Source: Variovorax sp. DXTD-1 (lineage in GTDB: Bacteria > Pseudomonadota > Gammaproteobacteria > Burkholderiales > Burkholderiaceae_C). From it: a DNA stretch of 64,000 nucleotides. Numbering within the stretch: position 1 is the stretch's first letter; each line of letters starts with the position of its first letter. Location of the stretch: contig NZ_RWKH01000007.1 in the NCBI RefSeq assembly GCF_003984625.1, positions 124,001 through 188,000 of the forward strand. The letters run 5' to 3'. Positions 54,132 through 63,205 of the stretch are shown here, piece after piece. A program made the translations under genes and the position numbers. The notes below the pieces were generated by a model that searched no databases, was not told where the DNA came from, and saw only the letters and a list, made by a program, of their open reading frames with translations.

Positions 54132-54384
54132 GGTGGCTCCAGAGAGTGAAGGAACTGGGAGATTGCTGACAATCTGCTTACACAACGTTACATGATCGTG
54201 CTGCCTTGCGCAAGTCGATGCGTATTCATCGATGTGGCTATGCGATGGACTGTTGACAGCCGCAGCCTCTCTGCTCTCCAGCTAGTGCGATGAGCGGCAG
54301 AGTGGCTGTTGTGTCCGAAGGTTAACTGCCCACTTACAATTCCGGCCGCCCCTCCTTCTCCTCCCTTACAAGGTCTTGTCCGCA

Positions 54385-55506
54385 ATGTCCAAGAGCCGCC
54401 TGCCGCGCACCCGTTTCAGCTTTTCCCCTGCCGTGCGCGCACTGCTCCTGGCGACCGCCTGCGGCATGGCACTGCCCGCGCTCGCCGCGGTCGAGCACGA
54501 TGAAGTCGACCGGCTCATGCAGGCCGGCAAGCTCGACGAGGCCATGACCCGCGCGGACGCGTTCCTGAAGGACAAGCCGAAGGACCCGCAGATGCGCTTC
54601 CTCAAGGGCGTGATCCAGCTCGACACCGGCAAGCGCGCCGAAGCCATCGCTGCTTTCACGCAGCTCACGCAAGACGCGCCGGAATTGCCTGAGCCGTACA
54701 ACAACCTTGCGGTGATCTACGCCAGCCAGAACCAGTTCGACAAGGCCCGCAGCGCACTCGAAAGCGCGATTCGCACCAACCCGAGCTATGCCACGGCGCA
54801 AGAAAATCTCGGCGACGTGTATGCACGGCTGGCCAGCCAGGCCTACAGCAAGGCATTGCAGCTCGACCAGAACAACACGGCGGTACAACCCAAGCTCGCG
54901 GTGATCCGCACCTTGTTCACTCCTGCGCCGGCCGGCAAGCCCACCGCAGCGGTGGCGGCGCCTGCTCCCGTGGTGAAGGCATCTGCGGCGCCGGCACCGG
55001 CACCGGCGCCTGCGGCTACGCCTGCACCCGCTCCGATCGCCAAGGCGGCGCCCCCCGCACCGGCGCCTGCGGTGGTTGCCAAGGCACCGGAAGCTTCCGC
55101 ACCCTCCGCTTCGGCAACTACCGCTGCATCCGCGGCTTCACCGGCACCCGCCGCAGCCTCCCCCGCCGCAACAGCCGAGGTGGAATCCGCCGTGCGAGGA
55201 TGGGCTTCTGCGTGGGCGGGCCAGGACATGGACCGTTATCTCGCTGCCTACGGGCCAGACTTCAACCCCGGCGGCGGGCAAAGCCGCAAGAGCTGGGAAG
55301 AAGAGCGCCGCGCACGCATCGTCGGCAAGTCGAGCATCAGCGTGAACATCGAGAACCTGGTGATCAACGTCAGCGGACAAGCCGCAACCGCCAAGTTCCG
55401 TCAGATCTATCGCGCCGACAACCTCAACATCTCGAGCCGCAAGACGCTGGAGCTGCAGCGCGCCGGCAACCAATGGCAAATTCGCAAGGAAAGCGTCGGC
55501 GGATAG
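54385..55506 (+). CDS. Secreted TPR protein with Ala/Pro linker and NTF2/Cds6-like C-terminal domain
   Basis: A 373-residue exported protein. The signal peptide (ALLLATACGMALPALA) is followed by three TPR-like repeats (about residues 35-165; MRFLKGVIQLDTGKRAEAIA, PYNNLAVIYASQNQFDKARS), an alanine/proline-rich linker of about 90 residues, and a C-terminal alpha-beta domain (VRGWASAWAGQDMDRYLAAY) like the Cds6 domain of cell-wall proteins. The stop overlaps the frame of the L,D-transpeptidase that follows. A role in envelope or pilus biogenesis is inferred. Confidence 0.85.
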   Translation: MSKSRLPRTRFSFSPAVRALLLATACGMALPALAAVEHDEVDRLMQAGKLDEAMTRADAFLKDKPKDPQMRFLKGVIQLDTGKRAEAIAAFTQLTQDAPELPEPYNNLAVIYASQNQFDKARSALESAIRTNPSYATAQENLGDVYARLASQAYSKALQLDQNNTAVQPKLAVIRTLFTPAPAGKPTAAVAAPAPVVKASAAPAPAPAPAATPAPAPIAKAAPPAPAPAVVAKAPEASAPSASATTAASAASPAPAAASPAATAEVESAVRGWASAWAGQDMDRYLAAYGPDFNPGGGQSRKSWEEERRARIVGKSSISVNIENLVINVSGQAATAKFRQIYRADNLNISSRKTLELQRAGNQWQIRKESVGG

Positions 55507-55565
55507 TGGCAGGCATCGTCCGGCGCGGCCGGCCACAGAACCCTCCGCTGCAGCGCGGCGGAAAC

Positions 55566-56933
55566 ATGCTGGCCGTGCTCATGGCGGCATCGGCCTTGCT
55601 GCTGACGGCGCCCGGCGCGGCCAACGCGTCGGCGCAGGCCCCAGTCAGCACCGAGACCGGCAATGCCAAGCCCAAGGCGGCTGGCGCCGGGCGCACGGCA
55701 GCACATGGAGCCGGCAATGCAGCGAAAGCCGGCACCAGGAAAGCCTCCGCGGCGGCAACCAGAACAGCGGCGGCCAAGCCCTTGCGTAAATCGGCTGCAT
55801 CTTCACCGGACGCCATCCAGCAAGCCACCGGCGCCGAAGCCCGCCTGATTGCGGTGTACGAGTTGTTCGGCCGCGGCAAGACTCGGCCCGCGCTCGCAAA
55901 GGCACGCGACCTGGTGCGCGACCATCCCAACTTCCAGCTTGCCCAGCTTGTCTATGCCGACCTGCTGGCAACGCAGGTGCCGCCCGCGCACGCCTTCTCC
56001 GACACCGGAATTGCGCGGCTGCGCAGCGATCCCGCCATGGCCGACCTGCGCGAGGAATCCCGTCGGCGCCTGCAGGCGTTGCTCGAACGGCCGCCGGCCG
56101 GCACCGTGCCCTCGCAGTTCCTGGCGCTGTCGATGCGCAGCCGCTATGCCATTGCGGTCGACGCCTCGCGATCGCGGCTCTACCTGCTCGAGAACTCCGA
56201 CAAGGGACTGAAGCTCGTGGCCGACTATTACGTGTCAATCGGCAAGTCGGGCATCGACAAGGCCATGGAGGGCGATGCGCGTACGCCGCTCGGGGTGTAC
56301 TACATCACCAGCAGCCTCGATCCGAAGTCGCTGCGCGACTTCTATGGCGCCGGCGCGCTTCCCATCAATTACCCCAACCCTTACGACGTGCGGCGCGGCA
56401 AGACCGGTGGCGGCATCTGGCTGCACGGCACCCCCTCGCAGCAGTTTGCACGGGCGCCGCTGGCTAGCGATGGTTGCGTCGTCATGGCCAACCCCGACCT
56501 GAAGCAATTGCTGCGCAAGGTGCAGATCGGAGCCACGCCGGTGGTCACGGCGCGCAGCCTGCAATGGGTCTCGCCGCCCCAGGCCGAAAAAGAAGCCCAG
56601 ACGTTTACCCGCACCATTACAGCTTGGAAAGAAGCGCGGGCCAGCGGCAACGAAGCGCAACTGAAGAAATTCTATTTGCCGGAATTCCAGCGCAACAGCA
56701 ATAAGAGATCCATCGAGGGATTTTCGGTTCTCCGCGACGAAGTGGAATACGCCCAAGGCAAGCGCGTCCAGCTCAAGGATGTCTCCTATCTGCATTGGCG
56801 CGACGGCGACGACACCATGGTCGCCACCTTTGGCGAGGTGTTCGAAGGCGAAAAAAGCGGGCGCACACGTCGCCAGTACTGGCTGCGACACGGCAGCGAG
56901 TGGAAACTTTTTTATGAAGAAGTACCAGGTTGA
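55566..56933 (+). CDS. L,D-transpeptidase (YkuD family) with Cds6-like C-terminal domain
   Basis: A murein cross-linking enzyme of about 455 residues. A signal sequence (LAVLMAASALLLTAPGAANA) precedes a basic Ala-rich region and a TPR-like helix pair. The YkuD domain has IWLHGTPSQQ and the catalytic SDGCVVM. The C-terminal 120 residues (TITAWKEARASGNEAQLKKF, GDDTMVATFGEVF) resemble the last domain of the preceding TPR gene. The start is uncertain: ATG 55566 gives a compact signal peptide, while GTG 55506 overlapping the upstream stop (TAGTG) is also plausible. Confidence 0.87.
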   Translation: MLAVLMAASALLLTAPGAANASAQAPVSTETGNAKPKAAGAGRTAAHGAGNAAKAGTRKASAAATRTAAAKPLRKSAASSPDAIQQATGAEARLIAVYELFGRGKTRPALAKARDLVRDHPNFQLAQLVYADLLATQVPPAHAFSDTGIARLRSDPAMADLREESRRRLQALLERPPAGTVPSQFLALSMRSRYAIAVDASRSRLYLLENSDKGLKLVADYYVSIGKSGIDKAMEGDARTPLGVYYITSSLDPKSLRDFYGAGALPINYPNPYDVRRGKTGGGIWLHGTPSQQFARAPLASDGCVVMANPDLKQLLRKVQIGATPVVTARSLQWVSPPQAEKEAQTFTRTITAWKEARASGNEAQLKKFYLPEFQRNSNKRSIEGFSVLRDEVEYAQGKRVQLKDVSYLHWRDGDDTMVATFGEVFEGEKSGRTRRQYWLRHGSEWKLFYEEVPG

Positions 56934-57046
56934 GTGCCTGCTCAAGACCGCCTCGCGACGGCATTGAGCCACCAGAAGTGTGATTTTTCTCTCGGATGTG
57001 ATGAGAAATTTAACCGTTACATTCGACCTCGAACCTGCAGCGTTAC

Positions 57047-57111
57047 GTAACAAGTAACCCATTTGTTCCCGTAACAAGAATCCTTCGTACGTTCCGCAAG
57101 GTCGTAACAAG
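57047..57111. repeat. Three GTAACAAG repeats in the long leader before flp
   Basis: The 420-bp gap between the L,D-transpeptidase and flp has no gene-like frame and is AT-richer than its surroundings. GTAACAAG occurs at 57047, 57071 and 57104, and the first copy lies in the palindrome GTTACGTAAC. These could be binding sites of the flp regulator. No further structure is obvious in the remainder of the gap. Confidence 0.5.
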
Positions 57112-57355
57112 CGACCCACGTTCATGGGATGCGGACACTCTTCCTCAGAGGGAAGAATCTGTCCCAGAAGGCATTTCTCACTCTGAAGCAGAGCTTTCCA
57201 AGAGCGCGGCGAGAAGCTGGCCGCTATCGTGCTTACGCCTTCTCCCTAGCACAGAAAAGACAGCCTCTCACGAGGCCATCCTCTTGATACATCGAGTTAC
57301 GCTGATAACATTCGCCTTGCCAGTCGTTGTTAACAACTTTTAAAAGGGGTAAATC

Positions 57356-57553
57356 ATGCTCAATTCAATTACTCGTTTTCTGCGTGACGAAGAAGGCGCC
57401 ACCGCAATTGAATATGGAATTATTGCGGGATTGATTTCGGTTGTGATGATTACGGCAATTACCGGCCCAGGTGGAATCGGTGCCAGCCTAAAGACCATTT
57501 GGGCGGATATCAAATCCTCTATTTCAACCGCCGCCACGCCGCCCTCGTCTTGA
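57356..57553 (+). CDS. flp: Flp-family type IVb pilin
   Basis: The 65-residue pilin subunit of tight-adherence pili. A short basic leader (LNSITRFLRDEEG) is cleaved between Gly14 and Ala15; then ATAIEYGIIAGLISVVMI has the Glu19-Tyr20 pair typical of Flp. It is the first gene of the tad locus, preceded by an AT-rich leader with repeated GTAACAAG. AAAGGGG lies upstream of the ATG. The cpaA start falls right after its stop. Confidence 0.94.
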   Translation: MLNSITRFLRDEEGATAIEYGIIAGLISVVMITAITGPGGIGASLKTIWADIKSSISTAATPPSS

Positions 57554-57567
57554 TTTGTGCAAAAGCA

Positions 57568-58068
57568 ATGGCGTCAGCCTATTTGGTCTGGTTGCTCTTC
57601 ATTGCCGCCTATGACTTCCGGCAACGCCGCGTTCCCAACTGGCTTGTGCTTGCAGGCGCCTTCCTGGCTCTTGCGGCGCTTGCAACGGGAATGGCTCCCA
57701 TCGAGCAAGACTGGACGGCCGCCCTGCTCGGCGCAGCCACCGGCTTCGGCTTTCTGCTGCTTTTCTACGCACTCCGGGTCATGGGAGCCGGCGACGTGAA
57801 GTTCGCCGGAGCTCTCGGACTCTGGGTGGGCCTTTCCGCGCTGCCGCCCATATGGCTCGTCGGCAGCCTCCTTGCCGGTCTTCATGCCGCGCTTTGGCTC
57901 GCGCTTCAGCGCTGGCCCGTTTTGCCCCGGCTTTCGCTGGCGCTCTTCGGGCCGTCGTCATCGCCGGAGGGCCAGCCTGCGCCCACCCGGGTTCGATTTA
58001 TTCCTTATGCGGCCTACCTCGCGCTGGCCGCCGCGGTGTGGATGGTTTGGGGTCGACAGGGTAGCTAG
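57568..58068 (+). CDS. cpaA: Prepilin peptidase CpaA/TadV (A24 family)
   Basis: It removes the Flp leader peptide. The 166-residue membrane protein has the two catalytic aspartates Asp16 (AAYDFRQRRVPN) and Asp76 (MGAGDVKF). The ATG at 57568 is used; a TTG at 57550 overlapping the flp stop (TTGA) is an alternative start and would imply coupling. It is shorter than bifunctional prepilin peptidases, as expected for TadV. Confidence 0.92.
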   Translation: MASAYLVWLLFIAAYDFRQRRVPNWLVLAGAFLALAALATGMAPIEQDWTAALLGAATGFGFLLLFYALRVMGAGDVKFAGALGLWVGLSALPPIWLVGSLLAGLHAALWLALQRWPVLPRLSLALFGPSSSPEGQPAPTRVRFIPYAAYLALAAAVWMVWGRQGS

Positions 58069-58133
58069 CCGCCCCGTCACCACGAGTTGTTCATCGATGA
58101 CTCTCGAATGCCCCCTTCCTTGACCTGCCGCCC

Positions 58134-59129
58134 ATGATCAATCTCACCAAAATCGTTGCCGCTGTCCTCGTGCTCCTGGCCCTCGCGCTCGGCGGCTACG
58201 CATGGCTGCTCAGCCGGCAGCCGCCACCGCCGGTCGCAGTCGCCCCTTCGGCCGCCGCCCCGGCCAAGACGGCCCAGGCGCAAACCTTCCGCGTGGTCGT
58301 GGCCTCCAAGCCGCTTCCTGCAGGCCGTGCGATACCGGCCGACGCGCTTCGCGTCGAACGCCTCACGATCAATCCCGCCGGCGCTTTCCAGGAGACGGCT
58401 CAGCTCGCGGGCCGGGTGCCCGTCATCGACCTGGGCGAGGGCACGCCGCTGGTCGAAGGCCAACTGGTTTCCGGACTGGCCCTGCGCGTCGGCGAAGGCG
58501 AACGCGCGGTCGCCATCAAGGCCGACGAGGTCATGGGCGTGGGCCACAAGGTACGGCCCGGCGACTTCGTCGATGTCTTCCTCATGCTCAAGTCCGACGG
58601 CAAGGACATCGATCGCAGCCAGGCGCGCCTGCTCCTGTCGCGCAAGCGCGTGCTGGCCTACGGCGGCGCCTCCGTCGACGGCATGCCCTCCGGAATGGAC
58701 AAGAACGGCGCGGCCCAGCAGCAGGCCCAGCGCGCCGAGGCAGCCCGCACCGCCGTACTCGCGGTGCCCGTGGACGACATCAACCGGCTGACGCTCGCCG
58801 AGAACAGCGGCCGCCTGCTTCTGGCGCTGCGCAACCCGACCGACATGTCGGAACCCGACCCGAAGCTTTTTGCCGAACTGCCCACGGCGCTGCAGCCGGT
58901 GGCGCAAAAAGCCGGCGAATCCCGCAGGGCCCCGCTCGAAGGCCTGGACCGCGCCCAGGCCGGCATGACCGCCGTCGACTTCGTGACAGGCGGGAAGCCG
59001 GGCAACTCGCGAGTGCCCGCCGTTGCCGCCGCAGCCCCGGCAAACTCCCCGGCCCGCACGGGCGGCTCCCGCGGCGGACTGCAGGTCGAGGTCATCCGCG
59101 GCGACCGCAGCGAAACCATCAACTACTGA
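58134..59129 (+). CDS. cpaB: Flp pilus assembly protein CpaB/RcpC
   Basis: A 331-residue periplasmic protein with one N-terminal membrane anchor (VAAVLVLLALALGGYAWLL) and the SAF domain (VVVASKPLPAGRAIPADALR). The RcpC/CpaB core follows (GERAVAIKADEVMGVGHKVRPGDFVDV in part) and a Gly/Ala-rich C-terminus. It is thought to line or gate the secretin channel. It sits between cpaA and cpaC in the standard order. Confidence 0.92.
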   Translation: MINLTKIVAAVLVLLALALGGYAWLLSRQPPPPVAVAPSAAAPAKTAQAQTFRVVVASKPLPAGRAIPADALRVERLTINPAGAFQETAQLAGRVPVIDLGEGTPLVEGQLVSGLALRVGEGERAVAIKADEVMGVGHKVRPGDFVDVFLMLKSDGKDIDRSQARLLLSRKRVLAYGGASVDGMPSGMDKNGAAQQQAQRAEAARTAVLAVPVDDINRLTLAENSGRLLLALRNPTDMSEPDPKLFAELPTALQPVAQKAGESRRAPLEGLDRAQAGMTAVDFVTGGKPGNSRVPAVAAAAPANSPARTGGSRGGLQVEVIRGDRSETINY

Positions 59130-59177
59130 TCAGCAACCAGTGGCCCGCACGTGCAGGCCACCCACGAAACGAACACC

Positions 59178-60545
59178 ATGACGATCGCCCCTTGCGCGAA
59201 AACAACCGGCACGGCGCGCTCCATGCGCCCGACCCTTGCGGTGCTGTGCCTGCTGGCCTCGGGAGTCTGGCCGGTGGCGTCCGCAACGGCGGTCGACGCA
59301 GAGGCGGCGCCTGCGCGCGTGGCGCTTCAACTGCGCCTCGATGCGGGCACGCAAAAGGAGCTGCTGATCGGGAAGGGCATCGAGCGCATGGCCATTGCGG
59401 ACGAAACCGTGGCGGGCGTTGCGCTCACCCGCCAATCGCCCAACTCGCCGGCGGCGCGCCTCATCGTCACCGGCAAGGCGGCCGGCCGCACCACGCTCAT
59501 GGTCTGGGAAAAGGGCCAGGCCAACGCCATCGTCTACGCACTCGAAGTACGGCGCCGCACCTCCACGCTCAATGGCTCGCTCAACAGCATGGAGGCACAC
59601 CAGGAGGCGCGCGATGCAGCCATGTCGGCTGGCGGAGAAAAGTCGGCGCTGATCGATCGCTCCGTGGTCAATGTGCGCAGCAGCACGGTGCAGGTCGAGG
59701 TCAAGATCGTCGAGTTCAACCGCAGCGTGCTCAAGCAGGCGGGCCTCAACATCTTCAGCACGCGCGCCAACTCCAACGGCTTCAGCTTCGGCGTGTTCAC
59801 GCCGTCGTCGCTGCGTTCGGCTTCGTTCGCCCCCGACGGTTCGCTCAGCGGCGAACACAACAACCCGCTCGCGCAGGCATTCAGCCTGCTCTTCAATTTC
59901 GGCAAGGCCGGCATCGGCCTGAACGTGGGTTTTCTCGAAGGCAACGGCATGGCCCGCGTGCTCGCCGAACCCACGCTGGTGGCGCTCTCGGGCCAGAGCG
60001 CGAGCTTCCTGGCGGGCGGCGAACTGCCCGTGCCGGCGCCCCAGGGCCTGGGCACCACGAGCATCGAATACAAACCCTTCGGCATCGGCCTCACCCTCAC
60101 GCCCACGGTGCTGTCGAACGACCGCATCGTGCTCAAGGTGGCGCCGGAGGCCAGCGACCTGGATTACACCAACTCGCTCAGCATCGGCGGCGTGGCCGTA
60201 CCCGCCATCAGCACACGGCGCGCCGACACCACGGTGGAACTCGGCGACGGCGAGAGCTTCATCATCGGCGGCCTCGTGAGCCGCACCACCACGTCGAATG
60301 CCGACAAGGTCCCGCTGCTCGGCGACATCCCGGTACTCGGCACCTTCTTCAAGCAGAACAAGTACCAGATGAGCGAGAAGGAACTGGTGATCCTCGTCAC
60401 GCCGCACCTGGTGAAGCCGATTGCGCGCGGCACCGATCTCGCCCCGTACCTCCCCGGCGGCGCCGAGCAGCGCGACGGACCCGTATGGCGCGCTCATCTT
60501 CTAGGGCCCGCTTCGGGCACCACTGTTCCGGGCTTCTCACGTTGA
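59178..60545 (+). CDS. cpaC: Flp pilus secretin CpaC/RcpA
   Basis: The outer-membrane secretin of the Tad system, 455 residues. A signal peptide (LAVLCLLASGVWPVASA) leads to an N-terminal domain with LLIGKGIERMAIADETVA and LIVTGKAAGRTTLMVWE, then the secretin domain (VEVKIVEFNRSVLKQAG, MARVLAEPTLVALSGQSASF, VELGDGESFIIGGL, LVILVTPHLV). A GTG at 59151 is an alternative start with nine more residues. Confidence 0.94.
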   Translation: MTIAPCAKTTGTARSMRPTLAVLCLLASGVWPVASATAVDAEAAPARVALQLRLDAGTQKELLIGKGIERMAIADETVAGVALTRQSPNSPAARLIVTGKAAGRTTLMVWEKGQANAIVYALEVRRRTSTLNGSLNSMEAHQEARDAAMSAGGEKSALIDRSVVNVRSSTVQVEVKIVEFNRSVLKQAGLNIFSTRANSNGFSFGVFTPSSLRSASFAPDGSLSGEHNNPLAQAFSLLFNFGKAGIGLNVGFLEGNGMARVLAEPTLVALSGQSASFLAGGELPVPAPQGLGTTSIEYKPFGIGLTLTPTVLSNDRIVLKVAPEASDLDYTNSLSIGGVAVPAISTRRADTTVELGDGESFIIGGLVSRTTTSNADKVPLLGDIPVLGTFFKQNKYQMSEKELVILVTPHLVKPIARGTDLAPYLPGGAEQRDGPVWRAHLLGPASGTTVPGFSR

Positions 60546-60580
60546 CTGAAACAAACCCCACAGATCGGGTGGCAGACGCC

Positions 60581-61876
60581 ATGAACGCTCCCCGCGACAG
60601 CCTTCCGGACATCGGTGCGGAGACCTACCTCTTCGCATCGCCCAACAGCGGCCACATCAACTGGCTGACCGATGCACTCGCCCGGCTGGGCACGGTGGTG
60701 AACCTTCCCGCCGAAGCCAAGTCGCTGGACGAGCGCATGGCCATGCTCGGCCCCGCCGCGGTGTTTCTCGATTTTTCGGGCGACCATGCCGCGGCGGCAA
60801 GCGAGCTTCACCAGCGCCTCAAGCGCGAATGGCCGACGCTGCCGGTGCTGGCCACGGGCGTCTCGGCGGAGCCCGCTTCGATGCTGGCCGCGCTGCGCGC
60901 CGGCGTGGACGACTTCGTCGACATGGCCGCGCCGCCGACGGACGCGGTCAACACGCTGCGCAGGCTGCTCGAGCGCCAGAACAGCCTGCCGGGCCGCACG
61001 CGCGGACGCACGCTGGCCCTGCTGGGCGCCCGCGCCGGCATCGGCGTGACCACGCTTGCGGCCAGCCTGTCGCTCGTGCTCAAGGACCAGCTGTGCCAGG
61101 CCGGCGCCCTGCCCCAGGGCGGCCGCAACACGCGCGGCGGCGTCGCGCTGCTCGACCTCGGGCTTCCGGCGCGAGACGGGCTCCTTTACCTCGACACGCA
61201 AAGCGGCTTCAGCTTCGTCGACGGCGTGCGCAACCTGCGCCGCCTCGACCAGACCCTGCTGCACACGGCGCTGGCCCATCACGCAAGCGGTGTGGCCGTG
61301 CTGCCGCTGCCTGCGAGCCTTGCGCAGGTGCGCGAGATCTCGCATGCGGATTCGGTGGCGTTGATCAAGCGGCTCGGCGACTTCTTCGATTTCCAGATCG
61401 CCGACCTCGGGGGCTTTTCGACACTGGACTTCGTCGCACAGACGGTGAAGGCGGCGCCGCGCAGTTGGGTGGTGTGCGACCAGAGCATCGGCGCCATCGT
61501 TTCCACGGCGACCATGCTCAAGGAACTGCGCACGCGCGGCGTGGAGACCCAGCAGCTGTCGCTCGTGGTCAACAAGTTCGACAGCCACGTGGGCCTGTCT
61601 GCCAAGGACGTTGCCGAGCGGCTCGAACTGCCGCTGCACCACGTGGTGCCGGCGCGCAGCACGCAACTGCTGGCGGCGGCAAGCCGCGGCGAAATGCTGG
61701 TGCGCACGGCGCGCGGCGACGCCTATTCGCAAGCGGTGGCCGAGCTCGCGCGCGGCCTGCACCAGGAATTCGTGTCCGGCACAGGCCAGCCGCCGGCCAA
61801 GGAATCCCGCTGGGCCGCGCGACTGCCGCGAGTTCCGCGACTTGCCGGCTTCTGGAAAAGCTCTAGTGAAGGTTGA
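60581..61876 (+). CDS. tadZ: TadZ/CpaE pilus localisation protein
   Basis: A 431-residue protein with an N-terminal receiver-like domain (about residues 10-130) lacking an obvious phosphoacceptor pattern and a C-terminal ParA/MinD-like domain. The P-loop reads GARAGIGVTTLAAS (149 onward) in place of KGGxGKT, so the signature lysine is missing, a known trait of TadZ. It would mark the pole or site where the pilus is built. It is followed 9 bp later by cpaF. Confidence 0.92.
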   Translation: MNAPRDSLPDIGAETYLFASPNSGHINWLTDALARLGTVVNLPAEAKSLDERMAMLGPAAVFLDFSGDHAAAASELHQRLKREWPTLPVLATGVSAEPASMLAALRAGVDDFVDMAAPPTDAVNTLRRLLERQNSLPGRTRGRTLALLGARAGIGVTTLAASLSLVLKDQLCQAGALPQGGRNTRGGVALLDLGLPARDGLLYLDTQSGFSFVDGVRNLRRLDQTLLHTALAHHASGVAVLPLPASLAQVREISHADSVALIKRLGDFFDFQIADLGGFSTLDFVAQTVKAAPRSWVVCDQSIGAIVSTATMLKELRTRGVETQQLSLVVNKFDSHVGLSAKDVAERLELPLHHVVPARSTQLLAAASRGEMLVRTARGDAYSQAVAELARGLHQEFVSGTGQPPAKESRWAARLPRVPRLAGFWKSSSEG

Positions 61877-61885
61877 ACCGCCCTT

Positions 61886-63205
61886 ATGTCCAACGATCTC
61901 GAATTCGCCGACGACGACCAGGCGTTCATCAACTCCCAGCAGTTCCAGGACATCAAGAGCTGGACGCATGACCATCTGCTGAGCCGCATCGAAGAGCTCG
62001 GCGCGGAGTTCGGCCGCTGGTCGCGCGCCTCGATCCAGCAGTTCGTCGAACTGGAGGTCGACAGCTTCGTGCGGCTGCGCCGGGTGCCGATCAACGACCG
62101 CGAGATGCAGCTCATCTCCGATGCGCTGACCAAGGAGCTTGCGGGCTTCGGCCCGCTGGAAGACCTGCTCAACGATTCGGCCGTCGAGGACATCCTGATC
62201 AACGGCTACCAGAACGTGTACGTGTCGCGCCACGGCATGCTCGAGCGCGAGACGGTGCGCTTTGCCGATGCGGAGCACGTGATGCGCATCGTGCGTCGCA
62301 TTCTCGCGCCGCTCGGCCGGCGGCTGGACGAATCCAACCCGATGGTCGACGCGCGCCTGCCCGACGGCGGCCGCATCAACGTGATCATCGAGCCGCTGGC
62401 GATCGACGGGCTCTCGGTTTCCATTCGCAAGTTCCGCAAGGAGCCGCTCACGCCGGCCGACATGGTGAAGCTCGGCACCTTCGACGCCGGCATGGCGCAA
62501 CTTCTGGAGATTGCGGTTCGCGCGCGCTGCAACATTCTTGTGAGCGGCGGCACCAGTTCGGGCAAGACCTCGCTGCTCAATGCGCTGGCCACCTTCATTC
62601 CGCCGCGCGAGCGCGTCATCACCATCGAAGACACCGCGGAGCTTTCGCTCGGCACCAGCCACGTGGTGCGCCTCGAAAGCCGCCCGGGCGGATTCGACGG
62701 CACCGGCGTGGTGTCCATCCGCGACCTGCTGCGCAACAGCCTGCGCATGCGGCCCGACCGCATCATCGTGGGCGAGGTGCGCGGCGCCGAAGTGATCGAG
62801 ATGATGCAGGCGATGAACACGGGCCACGAAGGCTCGATGGGAACCATTCACGCCAGCTCGCCGCGCGAATGCCTGTACCGCCTTGAAATGCTCGCGGGCT
62901 TTGCGGGCTACCAGGGCAGCGAAGTGAGCCTGCGCCGGCAGATTGCCAATGCCATCGATTTCATCGTGCAGATCGGCCGCCTTTCGAACGGGCAGCGCCG
63001 CATCCTCTCGCTGAGCGAAGTCACGGGCGTCAACGACAACGTGGTGGCCATGCAGGAGCTCTACCGCTACGAGCCGATCACGTCGCCCGACGGCGAGGAG
63101 CGCGACCGCTGGATATCGCTGGGCATTGCGCCGCATTCACCCAAGATCACGCGCTTCAGGCAGTCGCTGACACGCGCGCAGCAGGGAGACAACAGCCGTG
63201 CGTGA
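61886..63205 (+). CDS. cpaF: Flp pilus assembly ATPase CpaF/TadA
   Basis: The secretion-ATPase motor for pilin polymerisation, 439 residues. Walker A is GGTSSGKT (221-228), then ITIEDTAELSL (Asp box), VIVGEVRGAEVIEMMQAMNTGHEGS, whose core EVRGAEVIEM carries the Walker B glutamate, and the His box GTIHASSPRE. TadA powers both assembly and retraction in some systems. Its stop overlaps the tadB start. Confidence 0.96.
   Translation: MSNDLEFADDDQAFINSQQFQDIKSWTHDHLLSRIEELGAEFGRWSRASIQQFVELEVDSFVRLRRVPINDREMQLISDALTKELAGFGPLEDLLNDSAVEDILINGYQNVYVSRHGMLERETVRFADAEHVMRIVRRILAPLGRRLDESNPMVDARLPDGGRINVIIEPLAIDGLSVSIRKFRKEPLTPADMVKLGTFDAGMAQLLEIAVRARCNILVSGGTSSGKTSLLNALATFIPPRERVITIEDTAELSLGTSHVVRLESRPGGFDGTGVVSIRDLLRNSLRMRPDRIIVGEVRGAEVIEMMQAMNTGHEGSMGTIHASSPRECLYRLEMLAGFAGYQGSEVSLRRQIANAIDFIVQIGRLSNGQRRILSLSEVTGVNDNVVAMQELYRYEPITSPDGEERDRWISLGIAPHSPKITRFRQSLTRAQQGDNSRA

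Noticed and set aside
58202..60580. Long in-frame extension upstream of tadZ through cpaB and cpaC
   Set aside because: Arg/Gly/Ala-rich out-of-frame translation of two clear genes; the real tadZ starts at 60581.
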